A stretch of 64,000 bases of DNA, from NCBI GenBank assembly GCA_963682175.1, contig OY821784.1, positions 28,315,621-28,379,620 on the forward strand, in the 5' to 3' direction. The stretch's first letter is position 1. Every line of letters starts with the position of its first letter. The notes under the pieces were generated by a model. The model was not told where the DNA came from and did not search any database. It saw only the letters and a list, made by a program, of their open reading frames with translations. A program made the translations under genes and the position numbers. The stretch is from Triglochin maritima. Lineage: Eukaryota > Streptophyta > Magnoliopsida > Alismatales > Juncaginaceae. Positions 34,685 to 44,903 of the stretch are shown in pieces.

Positions 34685-36264
34685 ATTGTAATTAGTGCAC
34701 GACTGCGATGAAGTGGTGGCAAGTATGGGTCGATCCACAGGGTGGTGAGTAGCCTCTGGTTTGTCAGAAATCAAGTGGCGAATAAAGGGAGAAGAGATTT
34801 GGTTATGCTAAGCTAAACTACACTAAACTAGTATGTAAGAAATGCGAAAGAAAGCAACGAAAGAATTGAAATAAAGAAGAGAAACCCCTAAGGAGTGGAG
34901 TGTGTGCACATATGAAGTGAAATTAGTGATGAATGATGCATGTAAGCATGTATGTGTGTGTGTTGTGTGTGTGTTTATGCATAGGAAGTGTCTAAAGATG
35001 TGTTAAAACCTATCAATCCATTCACAGAACGTATCGACAATTACTACATGATTATCATAACATTAGGCTCAGCATGAGAAGTGTCTAAAGATATGACAAG
35101 ACTCATCAAAAACCACGAACTCATGTGAAGAACAAAGCTAAGCATGAGAGGTGTCTAAATATTATGGCAAAACCCATCAAAACATAGTTTCTTCAATCAA
35201 TCCAGCAAGCAAACACAAATACAAACACATAACTAACATGTAACATATTCAACAGGAAATTTCAGTCAGTAAACATGAGAAAACTAAGCATGGGAAGTGT
35301 CTAACTCTTATGGCAAAACCCATCAAAATCCCACAACATGTAGATGATTAAAATACCCCCAATGTACATACAAACATGCAAGTCTACACAATCAAAAATT
35401 CATCAAACATCCAAACTTCACAACATATATGTACATCATCTCCACCTCCCAAAGGGGATGGATCTACTCACTACATATTAACAAATCATTCATATAAAGA
35501 AAATGAGACATTCTAACTAATTTAGACAAAGATTAAAGAAACAAGACTAAGCTAAGCATGCAAGAAAAGGAGACAACATTAGAACAAAACTATTAAAAAA
35601 TTATTTTATTAAATGTCTCACATTACAAGTATCATTCTTCTCTACTTGAGTTTTGCTTCAAGGCTCTACTCCAAGTAGAGAGAATGCCACCAAGTAATGA
35701 GTAAATACGAAGGAGAAGGAAGAGTTCTATTTATAGGCATGAAAAAAGATAACTGTGGACAATCCATCGGTATGGGACTAAAACGCATACCATAAATGGA
35801 CTAAATACAACCTAATCTAACACCCGACTGAAGTCCGTGTCATTTGGGGGCTAAATGGACCGCCAATTGGCATTTTGGGACAGCCAATTGGCGGTCTGAA
35901 TGGGCTTGATCGGGTCTGGTTTCTGGTGGCTTGATTCTGGCATGATTTCTTCATGTTTGGCGTACCCGATTTGGTTGTTGATGTTTAGGCCCAGATCTAA
36001 TTTCCAAAATACTCCTCATAATGGTGTTGAACTTCTTGATTTTCTCACTGGTCTTTTTGGTTTACATCTGTGTCCTTCTCTCTTGCATCTCAGTCCATAT
36101 GTCTTGCAATTAAAAAAAAATTCTTGCTTTTAGGTCATTTTTGTGTCTCTTCTTCTCACTTGTTTTATTCCTGAAACTTAAACATAAAACTCGTTACGTA
36201 CTATTGCTTACGTTAAGAATATTGGATATAAGACACAATTATATGCATGATATGATGTCAATCA
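34685..36264 (-). mobile_element. Gypsy LTR, right arm of the inverted pair
   Basis: Complementary to the left arm over its length, with roughly nine in ten bases matching where compared by eye. TATA box (minus) is at 35729-35736, and palindromes GACCGCCAATTGGC and CCAATTGGCGGTC lie at 35858-35897. It ends ATGTCAATCA at the CCCTC duplication with no polypurine tract beyond it, so no internal region is attached on this side. Confidence 0.8.
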
Positions 36265-36650
36265 CCCTCCATATTCGGAATCTCCCTGTAAAATTTAACC
36301 ATAAATGAAGAGACTTTCTCTGTGCGAGAATCTCATCCATAATATCTCATCTCTTTCAAATTTCTCTTAGTTACATCAACCATGGACATTGCATTACAAT
36401 ATATTGATCGTGTTTTTGCGTTCCCAAATATACCCACTATCAAGTGTGCCACAAAAATAAAACCGAATGACATCAAGAGGTGTGTAATTGTTTGGGTTCT
36501 ATTCCTATCAATCACGTCATAAATAACCACAAGGGCATCAAGTGACTCAAGGATTGTGGGATACAAATCAAGTACAATCAATCACCTTCATTTTTTTTAG
36601 TGGTAGGGTACGTGCACCAGGCGTGTAGTGGGTCTGCCCCTGTATCTACC

Positions 36651-37690
36651 CATGATATCACATTACTTTTTTAAGACTAATTCCACTTTCTTTTGTATAA
36701 AAGGAGAGACATATTCGTAATAAAAAATAGAGAAAAGGGGAATTAAAAACCCTAACCTTCCAAACTTGTCTCCAACCATCTCAGCGTCAATAGGAGTAAG
36801 TTTGGAGTGCTGATTGGGTTTTCCGAAGGAGAAAAAAGGTTGTCGGGACTGCCGGAGCGGGAAGGAGTTTCATCTCTACCAAATTTCTAAGCACTTTCTA
36901 CTCCTTTAGATCCTAGTTTCTCAATTATGCATGAAATTTCAGTATTTTGTTGTTATTTGTTTCACATTATGAGAGGCTAAACAATTCCTTAGGGTGGAGC
37001 TGAAATAATTATGATGTTTTGATGTAATTTGCTACATTATGTTTAACCTTTTAGTAGAACTAACTTTTTCATTTGTTTGATTTATTTGTATGTTGAGATT
37101 CATGAACTCAACACTAGTGGTTGTATGTTAATGTTTGCACATGACATATAATTAGACTTAATAGATGAATTCTTTCAATAAATCAAAATCATTGCTGGGA
37201 GAATTGTTAATTGTAGGAATTTTATAACATATATAGTAAATTTCATGTTATGAATTTTTAAATGTGAATGTTAGAATTGCATGTTTGATGTATTAATATC
37301 ATATAAGTTGCTTGCGCCCTTATGATAAATTGAGAAGAGTGTAAGTTCCTTGCACCCTCACTATTTAGTCTAATAACGTTTCCTTAGTTACCGTAAAGGT
37401 TAAAGATATTTGGTGGTAAAATTTCATCAAAATAGATTACTTGTGGATTCAAAACCTTAGGAATCTTCTAATATAGACTATCGTCTAGTTATATTTTTGT
37501 TTTAGTAATGTTAGTATAGTTTTAGTTAGAACCACACCAACTCTATTTCATAAACTATTCGTCACCGTTCTAGATTAAGTAGATTAAGATTTACTTGTTA
37601 ATGTCTTCCCTGTGGATTTGACCGTTACTCCTCTATACTACTGTAATTATAGGAGGCATAGGTATTTTGACATTATAACGACAACGGTCA
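36651..37690 (+). mobile_element. 3' part of an older Gypsy LTR, plus sense
   Basis: TATAAAAGG is near 36698. The end GACAACGGTCA lies at 37690, 4 bases before a tRNA-Asp-type primer-binding site. The upstream part of this LTR appears to be displaced by the hAT (31040-36642) and probably also by the Copia (26884-30806). Confidence 0.6.
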
Positions 37691-37694
37691 AAAT

Positions 37695-37712
37695 TGGCGT
37701 CGTTGTCGGGGA
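37695..37712 (+). other. Primer-binding site, tRNA-Asp type
   Basis: TGGCGTCGTTGTCGGGGA, two differences from TGGCGCCGTTGCCGGGGA, which is complementary to the 3' end of plant tRNA-Asp and typical of Athila/Tat-type Gypsy elements. Confidence 0.75.
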
Positions 37713-37841
37713 AGCAATAGCAACATTTTTTAATTTACTGAAAAAATTAAAATAAAAAACACATAAAAATCAGATCTACTCAGAACTGAAATTTCCTGTC
37801 TATTTTATTGCATTTGAAGGAAATAAGTGATATCATCTTGC

Positions 37842-38690
37842 ATGGAAGGTAGAAGATCACAAAACTCTAACCTAGTGCGACTCGAGTGGGAAGGAAGGAT
37901 CGAGGTGATGGCTGATTAAGAAGACCAATATGATCCAAATAATAATCTTCAAGATGACGACGAGGAAGAGATAGTAACTGAGAGGCATGCACGGAGGCCG
38001 CCTATTAGTAAGTATTTTATACCTACTGCTTACACTCCAAATAATTGTCTACGAAATGCTCCTATTGATACAACTCATTATGAGATTAAACATAGTGTCA
38101 TACAAATGCGACCTTTATTTTATGGTCTACCAAATTAAGAACCTCACCGTCACATAAATGAGTTCATCGAAATTTGTTCTACTTTGAAAACTCATGAAAC
38201 ACCTATTGATGTTATTCGTTTGAAATTGTTTCCGTTCTCATTAAAGGATAAAGCTAAAAATTGATTTAAAACTTTTGATAGTGTTAAGATATCATCATGG
38301 GAAGAATTGTAAAAATTGTTTTTGAAGAAAATTTTCCAGTTGGTAAAACAAATGAATATAGAAAAGCAATCATGGAAATTACTCAACATGACAATGAAAC
38401 TTTTCATAAGGCCTGGGAAAGATTGAAGGATTTGTTAAGAAAGTGCCCACATCACCAATTTCCTAAATGACATTTGATCCAAATATTTTATTATGGGTTG
38501 ACCGATAGGGACATGAATACTGTTAATTTTGCTTCTGGGGGACAATTTATGAAAAAAGATGAAGAACTTGGGAATTATTTGATAATCTTGCTGAGAATTC
38601 CATGCATAAAATTTCATAATCTAGGACTAGAGCAACACCAAGTACTAGTAGGCAATCAAAAGAAGTATTTGAGGAAAATGGTATAAATGA
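37842..38690 (+). pseudogene. Gypsy gag relic
   Basis: The frame starts MEGRRSQNSNLVRLEW at 37842. In-frame stops are at 37917, 38136, 38262 and 38310. Between them it reads as Ty3/gypsy gag: HYEIKHSVIQMRPLFYGLP, FIEICSTLKTHETPIDVIRL and LKLFPFSLKDKAKN. After a shift come KAWERLKDLLRKCPHHQFP and IQIFYYGLTDRD, the usual end of the gag core. Nothing recognisable as pol follows; 38700-39100 is too degraded to assign. Confidence 0.8.
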
Positions 38691-39099
38691 ATTGAAAAAT
38701 GCTAGAGAGAACTACTATCAAGAAGTTAATTATGTGTGCATTTGGTCCTTAAAGTCGACAAACCTTTTGGAAAAGCGCTAACGACATGGGAACATTGGGT
38801 ACATAGACAAATATATTGATTCTAAGAAAACTCGATGGTGCAATTTTGGTCCGAAGGTATGCCACAAAATGTCTGGTTAGAAACGAGTCTCAACTGAAGC
38901 ATCAATGTTAGAAGATCATGTACTTTACGTGAGTGATACTATCATTGATTCATACCTTAAACTTGAAGTTATATATAGCTAGTGTCCCTTATTTGCCTTG
39001 AAATCTTATTTTCCCGATGTCTAAAAAGTACTTGATGAATCGCAAAACACCATACCTCATGCAAATGCATTGACACAAGTTTGACACGAAGAAGTGATT

Positions 39100-40003
39100 T
39101 TTTCACATCCAAGATTTCATGATTTCCAAGATCTACGTTTCAAATTTTCCATAGGATTGAAGATCCAAATTATGCTTATAAAAAAGGCAATGATGAAGTT
39201 GGACCAATTTGATTACATCAAGTCCACCCATATCAACTCGCGCGTGCTCATCAAGGAGGAGGAAAGGGAGGGGTCGTCGGGAAGGTGGAGGACTAGGTTT
39301 GGTTTTTTGCATTTTGAATTTTTTATTTTTTATTTAACATTAAAGATATTTTTAATTTTTGAAGGTCTTTGTTTTTTGTTAATTTTCTAATTGAAAAAGT
39401 GACAGAGTAGGTTCCACTGACGACGTAGGTGCACACAACTAAAAAAAATGAAAAAGATGGGTGCTAATTGGGTGTATTGTGAAATGCGTGTGCCCACAAG
39501 TAATTGGATTCTTTTTAAGGTGCATAGAAATAAAGAATCCAATTTATATTTGTTTTGTTTAGCTTTAGCAAATGGAGAACTTTAATGTTCGGAGTCTGGG
39601 GAGTTCTTTTAGCGGGTTATTGGTTCAAATTAAATGATAGGGAATGGTGAACAATGAATTAGAACCCTATTGTTGGTGATTTTTGTGTTTGCTCACATCT
39701 TGCCCAAATTCGAAACAAACCTAACCCTACTTGACATGATTGGTTCAGTTTGAATCAGTTCTAGGATCTTTCAAGCCCAGTGTACATCTTCAATGTTGAA
39801 ACCAACCAAGTTAATTTGAAAATTTTAATGTTCAATTTGTTATTAATAATTAATTTGAATGTGCATTTATAATTATTTTAAAAAATACATAAAAAATCAT
39901 AAAAAGTTTGGTTCTCCCGGTTGACTATTATGACCTTTGCTCGCTTACACACGGGGTGGTGTCAACCTGGCCGGAGCTCTACAGAAGTCAGACTGGAGAC
40001 AAG
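39100..40003. other. Unassigned stretch after the gag relic
   Basis: No domain is recognised. A short open frame at 39094-39390 has no family features. This may be residual Gypsy internal DNA. Confidence 0.35.
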
Positions 40004-41215
40004 TGATTGATCGTTTATATTACCGCAAGTGCACGACGTTGGTGAAGACGTGACAAATACGGGTCGTGTCCACGAGGAGGTGTATCAACTTTCATTCTTT
40101 AGAAATCAAGTGGGAAAAGAGGGGAGAAGGAATTGAGTACACAAAACTAAACTACACTACACCACACGAGTAAGAACCAAACAAGGAAAGGTGAAAGTGC
40201 GAGGGGAAATGAAACTAAACTAACTTGAAAAACAAGCTGGAATTCAGGAAAAGAAACCCCTAAGGGGTGGAGTTTGTGTACACATGAAATAAAGTGGTGA
40301 GGAATGCATTCATTAGAGCACAAGTGTAGGTTGTGTTTCTATGCATAGGAAGTACCTAATGGTTGGCAAGACCTATCATCCAAATCACTAACCTAGTTGA
40401 TTAATATGAGCATAAACAAGTTTGTTATTAAGAACCTAAACAAGCATGAGATGTACCTTAAGATTATGACAGAAACCATCAAGTTAAGTATTCTCTTTAA
40501 TTCAAATAAACATACTCACATTCATCACATAAAACAACATATAGCATTCATTCCATTCTTCAAGACATGTATAAACATCAACTCCACCCCCAAAGGGGGA
40601 TGGAACTACTCATTACTCATTAAAAGAAGACAAAACGAAATTAAGGTAATTACGACAGGAAATGGAGACATGTTAATTACTTCTACTAAGATTGAGACAA
40701 ACAAAATAAGCTAAACATGCAAGCATTAAAACAAAGACAACATTTAAACAAACTATAAGAATTATTTTATTTACATGACCTACTCCAAGTAGAGAGAATG
40801 CCACCAAGCAATGAGTAGATTACAAGGGAGGAGGAAGCGTTCTATTTATAGGCATGAAAAAAAGGTAACCAGAGACAATCCCCCAATGTGGGACTGATGA
40901 AACTTCGATATATAAACATACACCACATAACCAACATCCGAGAGAAATTATGTTGAATTCTGAGCAAAATGGACCGCCCATTGGCGGTCATTTTTTCTTG
41001 GATCTGGTCTAATTTTGGATATTGTGTTAAGTGCTTCAATTCTTGATGTGGGGTGCACTCAGATCAGTTAGTGGAGTCTGGACCTGAATCAAATTACCAA
41101 AATACTACTCATGATGGTGTGGAGTTTCTCGATTTGCTAATTGGTCATCTTGGCTTTTATACAGGTCCTTCACTCTTGCACATCGGTTCATAAGTCTCAC
41201 TGATCAGTCCTTTCT
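40004..41215 (-). mobile_element. Truncated Gypsy LTR of the TGATTGAT group
   Basis: Plus strand starts TGATTGATCGTTTATATTACCGCAAGTGCACG and carries the conserved ACAAATACGGGTCG block, TATA box (minus) at 40843-40850, and palindrome GACCGCCCATTGGCGGTC near 40972-40989. Similarity to the other LTRs stops near 41215 before the U3 start, so the upstream end is deleted. It represents a divergent subfamily. Confidence 0.65.
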
Positions 41216-41403
41216 CTCACGAGACAGAGAGAGGTCATGGATATGTTAACTCTTAGATGGAGTCATTTGTTTAAATCATAAATTAACGGCCACTAACTCA
41301 TCTGGGCTTTATCTATATTTACTAAATCATGAACCAATCTTGACAATTAGAAGTGTTGTTATTTGGTCAATTAATGGTTTACCTCTAATATCGTCCAATA
41401 TTT

Positions 41404-41805
41404 TCAATGAAGTACATTTATAACATAAAGTTGTAAATCACACCTTTGAAATTTGTTCGCAATATATACGAAATACATCCATATATAGATCTCCTTATCT
41501 TTCAACACACTACCAAAACTATAATAACACGTGAAAAGATCATCCTTTTCCACACTAATAAATACAAAATCTCTCTTAGACGGATGAAGTGCATCTAATT
41601 CTAAACGTAGTACGGAGAAACCGATAATCTCTCTAAATGTATACATTTTCCCGATCCACTGCCAATATTTTCCAATCGTGGGTTTGTGGTGGTTAGTTGT
41701 CCACACCAAAAAAAAATTGTTTTCAACACATCCCCGGCCCCCTTTTCTCAATGCTAATATGTAAAATTTTCTTATGGACATGTTCTTAACATTTTTCCGA
41801 TCCAC
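41404..41805 (-). CDS. Unrecognised open frame, 133 codons, paralogous to 7326-7612
   Basis: The frame encodes a basic N-terminus, then WTTNHHKPTIGKYWQW, LELDALHPSKRDFVFISVEK, CYYSFGSVLKDKEIY and FVYIANKFQRCDLQL. The same C-terminal block is found broken at 7326-7612, which suggests real former coding. The HPSKRDFVFISVE pattern is reminiscent of C-terminal domains of some plant F-box proteins, but I cannot place it. No upstream exons or F-box are visible; LTR DNA lies downstream at 40004-41215. It is probably a gene fragment rather than a functional gene. Confidence 0.35.
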   Translation of the reverse strand: MDRKNVKNMSIRKFYILALRKGGRGCVENNFFLVWTTNHHKPTIGKYWQWIGKMYTFREIIGFSVLRLELDALHPSKRDFVFISVEKDDLFTCYYSFGSVLKDKEIYIWMYFVYIANKFQRCDLQLYVINVLH

Positions 41806-41954
41806 TCACAGGGGGGTGTCTAAGAACGTTGAACATACACGAATCATTATGAACTTAGAAAGAGCATCAAATAATGAAATTAACCTTCATTCTCATAGTC
41901 AATAATAACTAGAATTCACTATATGTAATCTCAAATTTTATAATACAACAAACA

Positions 41955-42300
41955 AATAAAGTAGTCAAACCCAACTACGGGTTATGCTAAAGTAGTCAAA
42001 ATATCTCAAGCAGTAAAAGGAAATACAGCTGATGCTACTTTTTATTGGTCTAGGTTTTTATGAGAAAAATGATATCAATTTCTATTGCATGCATCTAACT
42101 ATCTAAGAGTATTATTCCCACTGCGTGATAACATGTTTCTGTCATCGTTACTCTTCTGAATTGGACGTTGATTGCTACCGACTCCCATGAAGTGCTGCTT
42201 TTCATGTTTCTTTTGTTAATCTACTCATGTAAAAACATTACTTACTGACAATTCTTCAAGCTTCAGATATTAGTTTGTTTAAGATGGAAAGTTAACTAAA
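41955..42300. repeat. Paralogous segment, copy 2, first half
   Basis: Matches 17360-17705. The second half of the same paralogous segment resumes at 51495. It runs directly into the MADS-type exon at 42319, which is not present at the end of copy 1. Confidence 0.65.
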
Positions 42301-42438
42301 TACGAATTTATGTTGCAGTATGAGGCAAATCATTGACCGATATGAAAGTGTCAAGAACGTACATATTGCGAAGAGCAACCATGAAAATGTATAAAAACAT
42401 ATTATGAGAACGAGAAGCATCTCGCCAACATAAAGGTG

Positions 42439-42445
<7 letters not shown>

Positions 42446-42481
<36 letters not shown>

Positions 42482-42685
42482 GAAATTCTCTAGTGAACCC
42501 GGAGATAAATTTTTCTATTTTAAGACCCCACCATATCCATCACTCATCTGAAATTGTAATGTAGATTAAGGTTGTGAGTTGTTATGCTAATAAAATGATC
42601 TAATTGTGGATATTAACCGTAAATTAGATCTAACGGCGAGATTGTAGGGGACTTAGTAAGATGAGCCCCGGGCTCACTAGATCTT

Positions 42686-42720
<35 letters not shown>
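42446..42720. mobile_element. Small MITE-like element between two (TA)n tracts
   Basis: TA tracts at 42446-42475 and 42689-42720 flank about 210 bp whose ends carry the inverted pair CTAGTGAACCCGG (about 42490) and CCGGGCTCACTAG (about 42669). This is the layout of MITEs that insert into TA microsatellites. It is non-coding. Confidence 0.5.
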
Positions 42721-42743
<23 letters not shown>

Positions 42744-42744
<1 letters not shown>

Positions 42745-43140
42745 TCCACGTACTATCCTTAAGTTTCGTTGACACACAGTTACGCTTAATAATAAAATCA
42801 AATCGAAACTCCAAATTAAAAATTAAAAATAGAAATCATAGATCTTGATGTACAACATATGTAGATTCATGGTATCGAAAATCATAAAATTTTGAATATA
42901 TGTTACGTAATATCTAGAGATGTAAAAATAACGCATTACATTCACTAGAAAACACGATTTCCAGATCTCATATGAAACGATTATGAAATTTTATGATTTT
43001 CGATACCTTAATCTACATATGTTGTAGATCAAGATCTACAATTTGAATTTTGAATTTTCAATTTGTAGTTCAGATTTAATTTTATTATTAAGCGCAACCG
43101 TATGTCAATCAAATTTATGAATAGCGGATTCCTTCTCACA
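42744..43140. mobile_element. Foldback element with inverted arms of about 150 bp
   Basis: The left arm contains GTTACGCTTAATAATAAAAT and GATCTTGATGTACAACATATG. The right arm holds their complements near 43030-43100. The arms pair around a centre near 42940. Flanks are (GA)n at 42721-42743 and (CA)n(TA)n at 43136-43162. There is no coding capacity. Confidence 0.65.
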
Positions 43141-43751
43141 CACACACATATATATATATATATTCTTGACAATTGTATGTATATCATTATTAGGAAAATC
43201 TTGAACATTGGCCAGTGAAGACATGTCCGGTCTCACCGCGAGTGAGCTGGAGCAACTTGAGGGGCAATTGGTCATTTCTGCTAATTATAATATGGTTAGG
43301 AGTAGGAATGTATGTTTACTCACAATAATGAACCTTGAATTGTGACCTTAATTTTGAATTGATTAGCTGCATGGTTTTCTTAAAGATATATTATATAATA
43401 ATCACGATCCCAGGCTATTATGATAACACTAAATCTAGTTTTGACTATACGATAGATTGGCTTTGTGTCCATTCCTAATGGAGTCAAAGGTGTTGAAGGA
43501 GAAGTTTTCAAGGTTAGTTTTCTGTATTATTGCTATGTTAATATTATTTGCTCTAATTAGATTTCGAAGAGATAAAAAAAATTCCTGCAATTCCAGTCCC
43601 GGATGTTCCAGGACAAGATTTTCATGCTCATGTTAGACATTATAAAAAAAAGGTAGAGAGTTAAGATGAGAACACAACACTTGAATGATAATATCAGTAC
43701 CTCGACACTGCTTAAAGCGAAGAAGATCCACACAAACCACAATACAATAAG

Positions 43752-44098
43752 TGTTGCTAAAACATGATTTACCCTACGGGATCGAAAATACATCTTCTAG
43801 ATCCGAACCCGGGCAGTGGAAGATGAATCAAGCGGTCACCTTACAAAGTCTTTCCTCTTCTACCAATCGGTCTCGAATTGTCTTGGAGGAGGAGTGCTAA
43901 TCCACGAACCAAGTGTCCTTCCGATGGTGCACGTGAGACAAAATAGGTGGACGTGACAACTAGAGTTAGGGTTTTTGATCTCTTGGAATTGGAGCCATTA
44001 CATTATATTTATGTGGCCTTCTTATAACCCTAATTTTCTTGGCCAATACAGACACCCCACGTGTCACTGCCTTGGGTAAATATTAACTTAATCCAATC
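43752..44098 (-). mobile_element. 3' LTR of the nested Copia
   Basis: The LTR is about 347 bp and collinear with 51054-51402 (shared GATTTACCCTAC.GGATCG, GATCTCTTGGAATTGGA and AAATATTAACTTAATC). The purine-rich minus-strand sequence GTGCAAGTTGGAGAGA abuts it as the likely polypurine tract. Confidence 0.75.
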
Positions 44099-44879
44099 TC
44101 TCCAACTTGCACAATGATACGTTACTAACATGTCACCTCCTTATGTGTCCTCCACACATATGTATACATCACTGATATATACACAATTCTTTCTTTAATA
44201 ATGCATCCCTGATACGTGAATCTCTAATCATATGTCCCTGATACATGAGTACTACTAGTGTCCCTGACACTTGCACCTACTGATCATATGGACAAATGGA
44301 TCGTGTGACTAGTGATGTACCTGCATTTAGGATCCTCAAACTATAAACCTTACTAGAAGGCCAGAATGACAGCATCCCTATAAAACATGAAATAGGCAGT
44401 CAAATACACATCACAGTTCCCCAGGTTTACTTAAGACTCACTTGACATGAACGATATCTCGACCCCTCGGAGAGAATACCTTCTTGTCCTCAAAGTACTT
44501 TCTACTGTATCCATACAGTTGGGCCAGCAAACACTTTCATTGCAGTTGAATCAAACCCTACCTTCGCCCCAGATCACCACTACAACTAGAGTTGACTCCT
44601 TTCCCGAACATGCCCCTTTAGACAGAATCACTCATGGTCATAGGCAACATCCCAAAGTTGCCACCCAAACTCCTTGCTTCCTGATGTCGTCGAAGGTTAC
44701 ACAAGGGCAACTAATGACAATTAAGTCTCGGACTCACACAGTGAAGGAGCAGGTATCCATCCTTCCACTTCTAATGGTCGCTCAGTAGATGTTCTATGAT
44801 AAACATGCTATGGTGGAGCACATTGTACACAATAGAATGTATGTCTTTCAAACACCATACATGTCTTAGTGTAGTCGCA

Positions 44880-44903
44880 CCCCCCCCCCCCCCCCCCCCC
44901 CCC
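44880..44903. repeat. Homopolymer of 24 C
   Basis: An uninterrupted C run sits in the Copia 3' region. Such runs are rare in plant DNA and prone to sequencing-length error. The surrounding 44100-45290 has no recognised gene. Confidence 0.9.

Larger units (their letters stand above)
31831..36264. mobile_element. Gypsy-derived insertion with two LTRs in inverted orientation
   Basis: The insertion lies between exact CCCTC duplications (31826-31830 and 36265-36269), and the transposase frame reads straight across. It consists of the 3' non-coding end of a plus-sense Gypsy (31831-33113), a polypurine tract, a plus-sense LTR (33114-34684), and a second LTR in minus sense (34685-36264). The left end begins TGTTTTACG and is not an LTR. 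Segment 32925-33113 matches the complement of 20599-20790 in the Gypsy at 19036-25914, so both belong to one family group. Confidence 0.75.
31205..36581 (-). pseudogene. hAT transposase C-terminal half, split and decayed
   Basis: At 36290-36581 the minus strand reads a transposase middle part: VLDLYPTILESLDAL, FGFIFVAHL and NAMSMVDVTKRNLKEMR, then VSSFMVKFYREIPNMEG. The frame continues without a gap on the other side of the retroelement insertion at 31830 as KYVFQGRR, then FFYLSLIYNC, DNFVVDIQNDERFWNVKN, ELSVKLFETNKHE and VYLLLKLM. It ends in the hAT dimerisation region LRNSMTDQMLNNCLVTHLEK and NRFQNMKTRREQL, with stop at 31205-31207. Several stops and at least one frameshift interrupt it. 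The N-terminal zinc finger and most catalytic residues are missing. Confidence 0.85.
31040..36642 (-). mobile_element. hAT element remnant, split by a 4.4 kb retroelement insertion
   Basis: The left terminus is CAGTGGCGAATCCAC and the right terminus (minus) is CAGGGGCAGACCCAC. The exact 8-bp duplication TATCTACC lies at 31032-31039 and 36643-36650, diagnostic for hAT. Without the nested insertion (31831-36264 plus one CCCTC), the element is about 1.16 kb and encodes only the C-terminal half of a TTF-type/hAT-dimerisation transposase, so it is itself an internally deleted copy. Confidence 0.88.
42319..43513 (+). pseudogene. MADS-box gene relic: K-domain exons
   Basis: Three exon-like blocks lie in order. 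42319-42435 follows acceptor TATGTTGCAG and reads MRQIIDRYESVKN at the usual start of the MIKC-type I/K region; it contains a TAA and a shift, then YYENEKHLANIK before a GTGGTG donor. 43216-43319 follows acceptor TTGGCCAG and reads EDMSGLTASELEQLEGQL, the classic K-box, ending at donor GTATGT. About 43469-43513 reads LMESKVLKEKFSR and ends at donor GTTAGT. These match the third to fifth exons of plant MIKC MADS transcription factors, whose K-box mediates dimerisation by coiled coils. The DNA-binding MADS exon and C-terminal exons are not in the window. The second intron contains two foldback elements. Stops make it a pseudogene or a fragment. Confidence 0.65.

Noticed and set aside
36333..36581. 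A free-standing small membrane-like protein on the minus strand
   Set aside because: The sequence is the middle part of the hAT transposase relic and continues at 31830.
44447..44788. Plus-strand 113-codon open frame in the Copia 3' region
   Set aside because: No domain, no splice context, and it is opposite in sense to the element; not supported as a gene.
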